Part shown: piece after piece, positions 1 to 10,490 of the stretch
Layout: each line of letters begins with the position of its first letter
Numbering within the stretch: the stretch's first letter is position 1
Assembly (NCBI GenBank): GCA_028095005.1
Contig: CM051460.1
Coordinates: 233,572,742-233,636,741 of the forward strand
Direction: 5' to 3'
Source: Rhynchospora pubera
Lineage: Eukaryota > Streptophyta > Magnoliopsida > Poales > Cyperaceae
DNA: 64,000 bases
The notes under the pieces: generated by a model
Seen by the model: only the letters and a program-made list of their open reading frames with translations
The model's database searches: none
What the model was told of the DNA's origin: nothing
Translations under genes and position numbers: made by a program

Positions 1-119
1 AAAAAATATTTCAAAATCAAATACGTAGCATGTACAATACATGAATAGTTTTTCCTTTCATGAAATATTCTTATAATCTTACTATTTTCTTTTTTAAAAA
101 AAAAGAAAGTATGGTAGTT

Positions 120-660
120 TATCCAATATTTATGTCCTGTAGGCATTCAAGCAACCACTCTCTTATAAGTATGGTGAATTTCATGGAACATGTAACCAAA
201 AAGTGTTAACTTTCGTAGGGAACGACAAAAGTTGGCTGTGGAGCTCCATGCCAATCTTTGAATCAGGTATTGAGAAATAATAATTATGTCCTTTCTTAAT
301 TATTTTAGAAATAACAATTGATAACAATTTGCACTTTCAAATTTACGAGCGATATAGAATGTCGTTTCAAAAGAAATTCTATCTATTTTATCCAACTCTG
401 CTCATTATATATGAGATGATATTCGAATTTATTACAAAACTTGCTTCAATTTAGAAATGCTGCATTTTAGTCTATTATTCATTTCTATTTATATGTTGCA
501 GGTGTTTCGCAGAATTTGATGTGATGCATGAAAAATTATAAAAGTGTTGTTAATAGCAGAAGCTGTATTAGAAAAAAAAATAAAAAGGTTTAGAAAACTT
601 GCACTAAAATGTCATTCTGACAAAAATCCACTGGATAAAAGGTAAGTATTTTTGAGAAAT
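120..660 (+). pseudogene. Decayed gene fragment with a J-domain-like motif
   Basis: Two exon-like pieces are visible. The first (about 140-265) reads as an open stretch containing FVGNDKSWLWSSMPIFESG and ends at a possible donor. The second (about 548-641) reads ending RFRKLALKCHSDKNPLDKR, followed by a good donor, GTAAGT. This resembles helices II-III of a DnaJ domain (usual pattern RKLALKWHPDKNP), but the invariant HPD is HSD here, so co-chaperone activity would be lost. No intact reading frame joins the pieces. I do not recognise the parent gene. It is either a host gene remnant or a fragment captured by a Helitron whose possible 3' end lies at 1098. From 661 to 1070 I see nothing else that is interpretable. 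Confidence 0.35.
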
Positions 661-1070
661 GCCCTATGTTAAGTTCTCATATCAGTCAGTATTACGTGAG
701 AACACAATTCCGTGATTATCTTTCTGTTGACATTACAAGATATATGTTTAATAGCAGTGAGCATGCATTGTAGATAATTCAGGCTCAGATGCCAACAATC
801 TAAGTTACTGTCATTGCTGAAAATCCATGGTGCAAGTGTCATGGTTCGTTAGCAAAAAAGATGGCCTTACAATGGCAAAATAGTGATTGATACCATGTGC
901 TGCTCCTATACAAAGATTCATACATGAAAGAGGTAGATATTTGTAATTTCAGAAATATAATTGGTGTGTTAGGAATTCTTTTTTTAATATTATGTGTGTA
1001 TTCTTTATCATCAATACATGTAAACAATTATAAAAAAAAAACTATCACAAACTTTTAGTGTGAAAAATAG

Positions 1071-1098
1071 TTCGCGCAACGCGCGAGACCCCGCTAGT
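1071..1098 (+). mobile_element. Possible Helitron 3' terminus
   Basis: A short GC-rich hairpin (CGCG-CAA-CGCG, 1073-1083) is followed 11 bases later by CTAGT (1094-1098) and then a T. Plant Helitrons end in a hairpin followed by CTRRT and insert between A and T, so the pattern fits. The hairpin is short, and the 5' TC end is not identifiable and may lie outside the window, so this is a candidate only. Confidence 0.4.
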
Positions 1099-1512
1099 TC
1101 TTAGAATAAGCTAGCATTTGGTCCAGACAAACTGGTATTAATGAAATTATCTTTTCACAGTTCTTTTTAGGGATACTTCAACATTGAAGAGCAGACAATT
1201 GAGGAAGACAACTCTCGAGGCAGTTTATAATTTCACCAATTAGGCAATTACAGAATGTGCAGTCAACTCTGGAGGCAGTCCTATAATTTTACCATCCTAA
1301 AAAAGAAATTCTTGAACGCCTTGAATTTTAGGATGGTTTGTTACCATTTCACTGCAATATACCTTCTGATTTTGATGAAGAAAAAATAATACATCTGGCA
1401 TCTTTCTTTAGCTCACGTTCATGCACTATGGATTGCACATTTGCACTCCCATATCGTTGGCCCTAGAAATGGGCTACTTCTGTACAGAAACTGATACGGT
1501 GTATGTATCTCA
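1099..1512. other. Non-coding flank of the CACTA element
   Basis: No intact gene is visible. Short open stretches are present on the plus strand (for example CTMDCTFALPYRWP near 1425-1470), but stops interrupt them. They may belong to the same decayed gene as the fragment at 120-660. The last three bases (TCA, 1510-1512) are the left target-site duplication of the CACTA element. Confidence 0.3.
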
Positions 1513-1945
1513 CACTACTAGAATTTCGTTTATCTGTGTCGGGACACCAACAAATCAGAGTCGCTAAACCAAGTAGCGACGCGGAAAGGAAAAAAGCGGG
1601 CGGGAGAATTTTATTGGGTGTCGGTAGGCCGACACAGATAAATTAGGACGCGTAAATATTCAAAGGAGAGACGCTATGAAGTTCTGTGTCGGGACGCGAA
1701 TATACTGAATAATATTGACGTCGGAATTCCAACACGTATAATGAGAGACACATATCAGTTGAGACGCTCAACGCCTTACGCTATTTTCTTTTTACAGGCG
1801 CGCTCAATCTAAATATAATTAGAGTCGCTAGTTGACACAGATAATTGGAACTCTAATAAACAAATTAGTAAATTATTTCAATTAAAATTTTGTGTTGATT
1901 AAATGTGTCGGTATACTGACGCATTAAGAAAGACACGCTTAAAGT
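1513..1945. repeat. CACTA left terminal inverted repeat and subterminal repeats
   Basis: After the terminal CACTACTAGAAT motif, a short motif recurs in both orientations: TGTGTCGG or CCGACACAGATA (for example near 1534, 1617-1640, 1683, 1831 and 1902). Arrays like this near CACTA ends are the known binding sites of TNPA-type proteins. The same motif dominates the right end at 15848-16440. Confidence 0.85.
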
Positions 1946-2523
1946 AAGATTGATTAATTTTCTGCAGTTTACCAATTTTAATATCATTCATTCACAGCAT
2001 ATATAAACCCAAGACCCGAATTCATAGCATAGATATACCCAATATCTGAATCCATTAACAAGTAAACCACAAATTCATCCATCAATCAAGTAAATATTCA
2101 AAACAATATCCATTATCTATCAATTGAGTCGTATGAAGCCTGAGCCTAATTCCCTCAAATACTAATACATGTCAGTATCTAAACTCTCATAAATTGTTAA
2201 AGGGAACCCGTTAGCATATTACCTCTACAACCCCAGTGTTAAAGATACCTCCTCAGGTCATGTGAGCTTTGAAAGGTTGGATCAGTGTATGCCCTAGGTC
2301 ATATGATGCATTCTACTAATTAATAATGTCTCTTCTCACCATCTTCGCACCATCACTACCTGATAGACAAAAACATAATGCAACAGGTGTTAGCATAATA
2401 TCATAAATGTGTCTATAGTTAGAAGAGTATACAATGCATGAAAGTAACTAAATTATGCAAGAATCACCACGCTTGTCCAAACATTTTAAAATTTTCATAA
2501 TGGAACTATACTAACTAGATAGA
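1946..2523. other. 3' non-coding region of the CACTA transposase gene
   Basis: This is AT-rich sequence between the left subterminal repeats and the stop codon of the minus-strand transposase. No open reading frame or repeat stands out. It presumably holds the 3' UTR and poly(A) site. Confidence 0.5.
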
Positions 2524-5500
2524 TTATGATGAAATATACCAGTCATCTTGTACGTCATCTGAATTTGTACCAGGAGTGTCATCCTCAGATTCCTCACTTG
2601 ACATGTCATGATCATCTATTTGCGATGATTGGCGGTTTGAGTTGTTGGAGAGCTCAGAAGGGTCCACTTGGTCCACAATACCTAGTTGTGCCAAGAAATC
2701 GGCCACGTCTAATCCTCCGTCGAATGAACCATCAAACTCATTAGTGGAGTCTTCTTGAAAAAAATCATCTTCTTCTATTGGATTGTTATCACCAGAATAG
2801 AACTGTCGCTTTCTATTACACTTGTGAACAACCCACCCGTCACTTCTCTTCTTTGATGGATATGAAAGATAATACACTTGAAATGCTTGGGCTGCCAATC
2901 CAAATGGTTCATCAGGCGAGAGCTTAGATTTGTGTTTGACTTCGACCAAGCCATGTTTCTTATCTATCTTGACACCATTTGTTACATCAAACCAATGGCA
3001 ATTGAAAAGGACAACTTTATGGTTAACTCCAGGATATTTGAGTTCAACAATATCCTCTAAAATTCCATAATAATCAAGTTCTCCCCCACCATCTGACTCT
3101 CCTTTGATGCATACTCCGGTATTATCTCTCGATTTAGATTTCCCATGGGATTTAGTATGAAAAACAAATCCGTTAACTTCATATGCCCCATAAGATAGAT
3201 ATTCTCTACTTGGTCCAAGACTGAGACTTTTAATGCCAGGATTAGGATTAGGCTCGCCCTCAACGGTCTTTTTCAACCATGTTGGAAACTCATTATCTAG
3301 AATAGATTGTAGAATCCTGTCATTTGTTGGCCGTCGTGTGCTTTTGATTTGCTCGGTATATGTCCTGTGAAATATTATAAGAAATGTTAGCTAGAAGCAA
3401 CAAGAATCTTAATTTAGATAAGAATATTGAGTTAAAATTAGGACTGTACTCTAGATAAGACTTAATCTCAGGACAATTGTAGAGGACGTAGAGTTTTGCC
3501 TTGCGAAAGTTTTGGAGGTTTAATGTTTTCTTATCACCTCGACTAAGAGCACGTCCAGGATAGTTGAAGACAGACAAATGATCTTCCATAGGGCCATCAA
3601 CATCCATAGGGCAATCACCATTTCCAGTTTCATCATTCACAACTCGTGAGCTGGAATCATAGGCAAAATACGACTTGCAATAATCAGATATCTCCTGTGT
3701 AAGGTAGGACTCGGCAATTGACCCCTCTACACGTGCCTTATTGGTAACTCTTTTCCTCGCTTCTTTGATACGCCTGTAGAAGATTAAATTTGACAGATAT
3801 CAATATGAACGAGATATAATCGGTTAATGTATGAGGTAATAGACACAAAGCATACCTTTCAACGGGATACATCCATCGACAATTAACCGGGCCACCCACT
3901 TTAGCCTCGTAGGGAACATGAAGAATGAGATGCTCCATACGATCAAAAAAACTTGGTGGAAGAAATCTTTCAAGTTTGCACAATATAACAACTGCTTCTT
4001 TTTCTAACTGTTTGAGGCGTACAGGGTCCAATTCTCTTGCACAAATCTCCTTACAGAAATTGGATAAATCTGTGAAAGCCTCCCACATAGAATCTGGTAT
4101 GTAGTCACGAAGTGCAACCGGGAGTATACGCTCTACCAAGATGTGCATGTCATGACTTTTCAGCCCATTGAAAGTGCAAGTGGTGAGGTTAACACATTTG
4201 GACAAATTGGATGCATATCCATCAGGGAACTTTACTTTTTCTTTCAGCCATTTGAAAATCTCTAGCTTGTGTGCACGATCCAATGCAAATTTCGCCCTTG
4301 GTTTATTCTTTTCTCCAATGAGATGTAGCTCTGGACGATTACAGAAAAGTTCCAAGTCTCTACGGGCATTTGCATTATCCTTTGTTTTAGTTGCAACATC
4401 AAACACAGTGTATACAACATTTCCACCAACATTGTTCTCCCAATGCATCACATCAATGTTGTGTCTTATCAAATTATCCTGCCAATAGTTTAATTCCCAG
4501 AAGATAGATTTCTTTTGCCAATTATGATGTACTTTGTACCCTGGAAGTTGGTCCAAGGGTGTATCCTTTCCCAATTTGAAATCTGGAAGCATTTCCACCA
4601 TCCTGCGTACATCCGACCCCTCTAGAAGAAGGGTTGGAATTGGATCTCGCACAACTCTGCCTTTAGAGAATTGTTTCTTATCAGCTCGAAATGGATGGCC
4701 TTGGGGCAAAAACTTCCTGTGACTGTCGAACCAGCTATGTTTATTACCATTCGGTAGCCAGAATGCCTTAGTGTTCTCCATACAACATGGACATGCTAGT
4801 GCACCACATGTGCTCCACCCAGACAGCACCGAATATGCCGGAAAATCATTGACCGTCCATGTTAGAGCTGCCTTCATTCTGAAATTCTCCTTCAAGGACA
4901 CATCGTACGTGTCAATTCCGGTTGACCACAACTCTTTCAATTCATCAATCAAGGGCTGGAGAAATACATCGATGTCTCGGCCCGGGTGATCTGGTCCAGG
5001 TATCACAAGGGTTAAGAACATATTCTCTCGCTTCATGACTGTATCAGGCGGGAGATTCAAAGGATAACAAACCACCGGCCAACAAGTGTATGAGGTTCCG
5101 CCCATGTTGAACGGAGCAAAGCCATCGGTTGCCAATCCCAAACGAACATTTCGGGGCTCCATAGCAAACGCGGGGTGGGCCTCATCAAATTTTTCCAAGC
5201 CTCCGCATCCGAAGGGTGATACATAAGTCCAGGTTTCTCCCGAGCACCTTCCTTGTGCCACCGCATCTTCTCTGCAGTTGCACGGGTCATGTATAACCTT
5301 TGCAATCTCGGGGTGATAGGCAAATAGCGCAAGACCTTCCGCGCAACTGGCTTACTGTTCTCCTTTGTTGGTTGTGTGTACCGTGGCTCACCACATATAT
5401 CACACTTGTCCTTCACCTTGTCCTCCGGTTTGTAGTAGAGCATGCAATTTTTTGGACATGCATCATACTTTTTATAATCCATCCCCAAGCCCTTTACCAT

Positions 5501-6142
5501 TCTTTTTGTGCGATAGAAGTTCTCTGGCAATCCATTCTTCGTAGGAAGCATACCCTTCACTATAGAGAGAATGCGATCGAAACCCGCCACGCTTAAATCA
5601 AAATCTGCTTTTGCAGCTAGCAGCTGGGTAATGGCAGATAGCACAGAATGCTGGTCACATTTAATGGTAGATTCACCTTTGAACTCTACTTCCCACAATG
5701 GCGACTCCAATGCATCGAGCATGTTGAAGAAGTCCCTTGCCGCTGCATTAGGACGTTGTTCAGGATCATTCCTTCTTTCCCAATCAAATTCAGGGCCCGC
5801 GGCATTAAATACCATCTCCTCCATTAGAATGTCATTAGAATTATGATAATCATCACTTGCTTCATCTACCCTGGCATCCTCTCCATGACGGTACCATCGC
5901 TCATAACCGAGCATAAAACCCTTATTTAACAAGTGATCACTGACAGTGTCGCGGTCGTACATCCGGCGGTTTTTGCAGTTTATGCAGGGACAAGGTATAG
6001 TTACCGTATCATTGCGCTTGGAAGCTACTGACTCATTGTTGAATGCAATATCAAGAAAACTCTTCACTCCATACATGTAATCTATATTGGCCTCGTTGCC
6101 ATCAAGAACTCTACGGTACATCCAACTGCGATCGCTGGCCAT
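2524..6142 (-). CDS. TNP2-type CACTA transposase (TNPD-like), one frameshift
   Basis: Catalytic transposase of En/Spm elements, which cuts the element ends. Three exons fit: 6142-3856, 3773-3450 and 3364-2524, with GT/AG borders and matching phases, about 1150 codons. Domains in order: an N-terminal transposase-associated domain (SDRSWMYRRVLDG, CPCINCKNRR); a zinc-ribbon-like stretch (CPKNCMLYYK, KCDICGEPRY); the Transposase_21 core with LATDGFAPF, PGRDIDVFLQPLIDELK and DVMHWENNVGG, the last a variant of the usual DVMHIEKNV; DUF4218 (GLKSHDMHILVERILPVALR to CRWMYPVER); a link through exon 2 (ARVEGSIAESYL); and DUF4216 in exon 3 (YEVNGFVFHTKSHG, VVLFNCHWFDV). Near 5190 one base is missing in an A/T run (TGGAAAAATTTGATG), which shifts the frame after SDAEAWKN. 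The downstream frame resumes at FDEAHPAFAMEPRNVRLG. A splice acceptor sits three bases upstream of the ATG. Confidence 0.92.
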
Positions 6143-6244
6143 GTTCTGTGAAAAATGAAATCAAAACCTACAAATTCAGTAAGGTGCATTGATAGCTACC
6201 TAATCCTTAGGTTAGAATCTAATAAGTGACAAAGGAAACAATAC

Positions 6245-8024
6245 CGCCACATCTGCTACCCTGGCATTCGCATACACAGCAGTACCATCTGGCAGCACCT
6301 TCTTGTGCATTTTATCATACACATCCTTCGATGTTACACCATGTGGATTTTCTTTGATCTGTCACACATTTAAATAAATAAGTCACCCAAGTCAGATGAG
6401 CCTGTAGTGATATTAATTTTATCATGCAATGGGTTGACAGAACAATTTAGTAGATGTATAGAGAAGTTAAACTAACCAATCGTTGCTTCACTTGGTATGC
6501 GCTACAAGGTCCTGCCACATGGTGGGCTACACCACCGTCTTTTGCTTTGTTGGAATGATTAGTTTTGCTTAGCCCCTTCCAACCCTCCTTCTCATACAGA
6601 TCGCATAGACCTTGCCACACTCGAACCTTCTTCAAACACCACTGAGGCGGATGAGCTTTCCACAATGATGGGCTTGCGCCAAATTTCTTAGTATATTGGT
6701 CCCGCAAGCGACCAAGTGCACTCCTATAGATGTCAGCAGCAATGCTTTCAAAAACATCTATGCATCGCTGGCGCCGTTGACCTACTTCCCATCTATATAT
6801 TTTCAAGAACTTTTTCAATATAGTTAACCTGACCTCAGATGGGAAAATGTTGTAGGTTCGTGCTGGTATTGATATGTGCTCGAATAAAAGCATTCTGATT
6901 GTAGCATGAATTTTGTTGCATTTGGGGGTGGCTTCAAACTCCCCATCACCCACTACATTCAGACTCGGTCGGAACTCACGATGTGCAGGAGCCCTAGGCT
7001 TGCTCGGGCCTCGACATTTCTTTTCTTTTTTCCCCTTCTCTTCAACCTCTCTCTTTCTTTTTCTAACCCTCAGCAGCTGGTTGAGAGGTATGTCATCTTC
7101 TGAGTCATCCTCGACATTGCTACATTCTTCCTGATGCTCAACCTCGCCGTCGTCTTCATCCTCATCAGTCTCATTCTCCCTAACTAGATCATTTGGGAAG
7201 CTCATGCTGATTTTGTGCATAAGCCGGGCCCTCTTTTGTCCATCATCCCAGTTGATAATTGCTTGGCATAAAACATTCTCTGCCTCACCTTCCCTTGGAT
7301 TCCCCATCGGTTCGGCCTCGCCATTATTTGGTGGTGGCTGATCACCACTTGGATTCCCCATTGGCTCAGTCTCACCTTCCCTTGGATTCCCCGTTGGCTT
7401 GGTCTCACCTTCCCTTGGATTCCCCATCGGTTCGGCCTCGCCATTATTTGGTGGTGGCTGATCACCACTTGGATTCCCCATTGGCTCGGTCTCACCTTCC
7501 CTTGGATTCCCCGTTGGCTCGGTCTCACCTTCCCTTGGATTCCCCATCGGTTCGGCCTCGCCATTATTTGGTGGTGGCTGATCTCCACTTGGATTCCCCA
7601 TTGGCTCGGTCTCACCTTCCCTTGGATTCTCCGTTGGCTCGGTTTCACCTTCCCTTGGATTCCCCATCGGTTCGGCCTCGCCATTATTTGGTGGTGGCTG
7701 ATCTCCACTTGGATTCTCCATTGGCTCGGTCTCACCTTCCCTTGGATTCCCCATCGGTTCGGTCTCGCCATCATTTGGTGGTGGCTGATCTCCACTTGGA
7801 TTTATCGGCGTCTCTCCTGTGCCGGGATCAGATTCCTGATTAGTGCGCGGTTGAGAGGTTGCACCAGGCTCTGATTGCTCGGATCCCTGTATTGTTCTAT
7901 TAGTCATGGAACGAGTTTGTACCCTTCTGTCAGATGATGGAGCCCTCAGTATCTCCATTTGTCGTATTCTTAGAGATACAATATCAATAACCTTCTTCCT
8001 GGCTTGCCTCTTTGTCACAGGCAT
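6245..8024 (-). CDS. Transposase_24 (Ptta/En/Spm, TNPA-like) protein, minus-strand copy
   Basis: Accessory CACTA protein. By family it binds the subterminal repeats and assists transposition. Exon 8024-6477 is joined in phase 0 to exon 6358-6245. I start at MPVTKRQARKKV because an acceptor (CATATGACAG) lies just upstream at 8030; a longer reading to 8096 begins with intron-like hydrophobic sequence. The N-terminus is basic. The middle is about four 40-residue repeats rich in P, G and E (units like NPSGDQPPPNNGEAEPMG). An acidic stretch (ETDEDEDDGEVEHQEE), a basic stretch (RVRKRKREVEEKGKKEKK) and the Transposase_24 domain (KCNKIHATIRMLLFEH to GPCSAYQVKQRL) follow. After 6245 there is either a GTATTG donor leading to the TNP2 exon in the same frame, or a read-through stop at 6214-6212. 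Confidence 0.82.
7290..7800 (-). repeat. 120-bp in-frame coding tandem repeat
   Basis: A unit of exactly 120 bp recurs about four times in the minus-strand TNPA-like gene, with few substitutions. It encodes a 40-residue acidic, proline-rich segment and keeps the frame open. The low divergence between units suggests recent expansion or ongoing unequal exchange. Confidence 0.9.
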
Positions 8025-8029
8025 TTTAT

Positions 8030-9200
8030 CTGTCATATGTTGAAAAAGAGTCAGCAGAGAGGTTAAAATAACTATAAGAATATGTACATAATACACAAGA
8101 GTACTACTAGGACATACGACTCAAAAGATGCTTTGCAGATGCACAATAGCAAGCAACCACATAATTATGAACTATAACAATGGTACAGAATTATTTATTA
8201 TTTAAAAGAGCATGGATCTGTAAAAGATAACAAGTCGGAACAGCGAGAAAATCATACTGTGTGTATGCATAATTAATACAAAACTAAGAATGAATTCTGC
8301 TTTTCTTATCATATATCATATATAAATAAAAGAAGTTGAGACTTCAAAGTCAAACAGCGAGAAAAATACATACATATATCATGCACATGTGACTATTATA
8401 GAGGCAAGAGGCATTAAAATGAAGCTCCTATCTTCAATTATACTTCTGGACTCATTTTATAAGGAAATCCATACATTTATTTTATTATAGGGGATGTTAA
8501 GTATAAGGTCAATACCAAGGTAATTTCAATGATCATTAAAACAAGGCCAACAACTACAGTTCTGAAAGGCATAGAAGCAATAAAGCCTATCATTCATCAA
8601 CAATAATCAGAAAATTCATTTAGGTCCCTTATTTCTTGACAATTATACTATCGATTTATACAGTTCAGAAAAACTTATTCTTAATTTAAATCCCGCCAAA
8701 CTACAATTTCTGAAAACGAAAGTAGACATGCAAAAAAAGATTTCATGGGCATGCAAAAAAAGATTTCATGGAAAATGCAAAAAAAGAGCTTACTGGTCTT
8801 CCTTTTGTCAAGGGAAATGCAAAAAAGATGAGCTCAGGAGCTTTCTAATTATTGGAACATTCGAAGGTAACAGCATAACAATCTGACATTTATTGTGTAT
8901 AACTAAAGATTGAGGTAAAATGTGACATTTCATGGGTTTATTGTGTAAATGTGTAAATGTCTCAATCTGACCTTTTTTTAGTGCCGATAGAGGAAAGCTA
9001 GTAACTTCGAGCTAGGGTTTATCGTCCCTTCGTGCCGATCGAGAGAGAGACTTCGATGGAGCTCCACTTCGTGCCGATCGAGAGAGAAGACTTAGGGTTT
9101 ATTCGCCTCCACAGATAGACTTAGTGAGAGAGAGAGAGAGAGAGGTGTGAAATTAGGAGATGTCGCCTCCTCAGACTCATTTGTATTTTCTAATGAGATT
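8030..9200 (-). promoter_or_regulatory. 5' intron and leader of the minus-strand CACTA genes
   Basis: No open reading frame is visible. Read on the minus strand, 9142-8980 looks like a plant 5' leader: a CT-rich run (a GA run of about 17 bases on the plus strand, 9126-9142), then AATAAACCCTAAG-like stretches and two copies of CTCGATCGGCACGAAG. The rest (8980-8031) reads as an intron ending at the acceptor at 8030. At 8729-8790 there are three short copies of ATGCAAAAAAAGA. Confidence 0.5.
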
Positions 9201-9694
9201 GTGGTATACTAAACTAAAAATTAGATTCAAATGTGTTTCTATAAACTTTAAAAGCATGTACATGTATATCAATGCTATGTTAGAAATATACCCAATAAAT
9301 GATATAATATAATGCAAATTAAGTGTATCGGAGAGAGAGGTGTGAAACATGAAAATGGAGGGTCCAATGTGACACGCCGCTGCAAGTAATGGAGAGGGAA
9401 AAATGCAAGTAGCGGAGGGTCACACGGATTGATGACTTGTCTTTGATCTGAGTCGTTTGTTCAAATCTAACGAAGGGTAGTGATGATCACAATTATATAT
9501 AGAATCAATAATTAAACTTTGACGACATACATCAACTATGAACAAAAGCCATTTCGACAAAAGCTACGGTAATTAACATAAAAATTAAAATAATAATTTA
9601 TAATAAAATTGCTCCTTAATTTAAATAAAAAATTTGCTATTTTAGTTGCTCTATATAAGTATAACTTTACCCAATTCCCTTAAGTCAGAATTGG

Positions 9695-10490
9695 AATGTC
9701 ATATTATTTTTATTTGATGTTTAGAAAATGGTCTTTTCTAATTCAAGACTAGAGAATTGCCAATTGAAAATTAATTATAAAAAATAGTTTAGCAACTTTA
9801 CATGCAAGACTAGGGATGTCGTGTATATTATTTTTATTTGATGTTTAGAAAATGGTCTTTTCTAATTCAAGACTAGAGAATTGCCAATTGAAAATTAATT
9901 ATAAAAAATAGTTTAGCAACTTTACATGCAAGACTAGGGATGTCGTGTATATTATTTTTATTTGATGTTTACAAAATGGTCTTTTCTAATTCAAGACTAG
10001 AGAATTGCCAATTGAAAATTAATTATAAAAAATAGTTTAGCAACTTTACATGCAAGACTAGGGATGTCGTGTATATTATTTTTATTTGATGTTTACAAAA
10101 TGGTCTTTTCTAATTCAAGACTAGAGAATTGCCAATTGAAAATTAATTATAATAAATAGTTTAGAAACTTTACATGCAAGACTAGCGATGTCGTGTATAT
10201 TATTTTTATTTGATGTTTACAAAATGGTCTTTTCTAATTCAAGACTAGAGAATTGCCAATTGAAATTTAATTATAATAAATAGTTTAGGAACTTTACATG
10301 CAAGACTATATGGGGATTGCAAATAAATCATGTCATGCCATATTATTTTTATTTGATGTTTAAAAAATGGTCTTTTCTAATTCAAAACTAGAGAATTTCC
10401 AATTGAAAATTAATTATAATAAATAGTTTAGGAACTTTACATGCAAGACTATAGGGGGATTGCAAATAAATCATGTCATGCCATATCTAG
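9695..10490. repeat. 124-bp tandem repeat array in the divergent promoter region
   Basis: Six copies are present. The first five are spaced exactly 124 bp apart (anchor GGTCTTTTCTAATTC near 9730, 9854, 9978, 10102 and 10226); the sixth is 143 bp further because of a short insertion that includes AAATAAATCATGTCATGCC. The copies are nearly identical. The array lies between the two divergent CACTA transcription units, so it may hold regulatory sites for both. It does not look like a centromeric satellite, being only six copies in one place. Confidence 0.93.

Noticed and set aside
7259..7843. Long open frames on both strands within the 120-bp repeat (194 and 197 codons)
   Set aside because: Shadows of the repeat in the minus-strand TNPA-like gene, whose frame continues into a recognisable domain.
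9695..10490. Regular repeats that could suggest a CRISPR-like array or a centromeric satellite
   Set aside because: Repeats are contiguous without unique spacers, only six copies, and lie inside a CACTA element of a plant genome.
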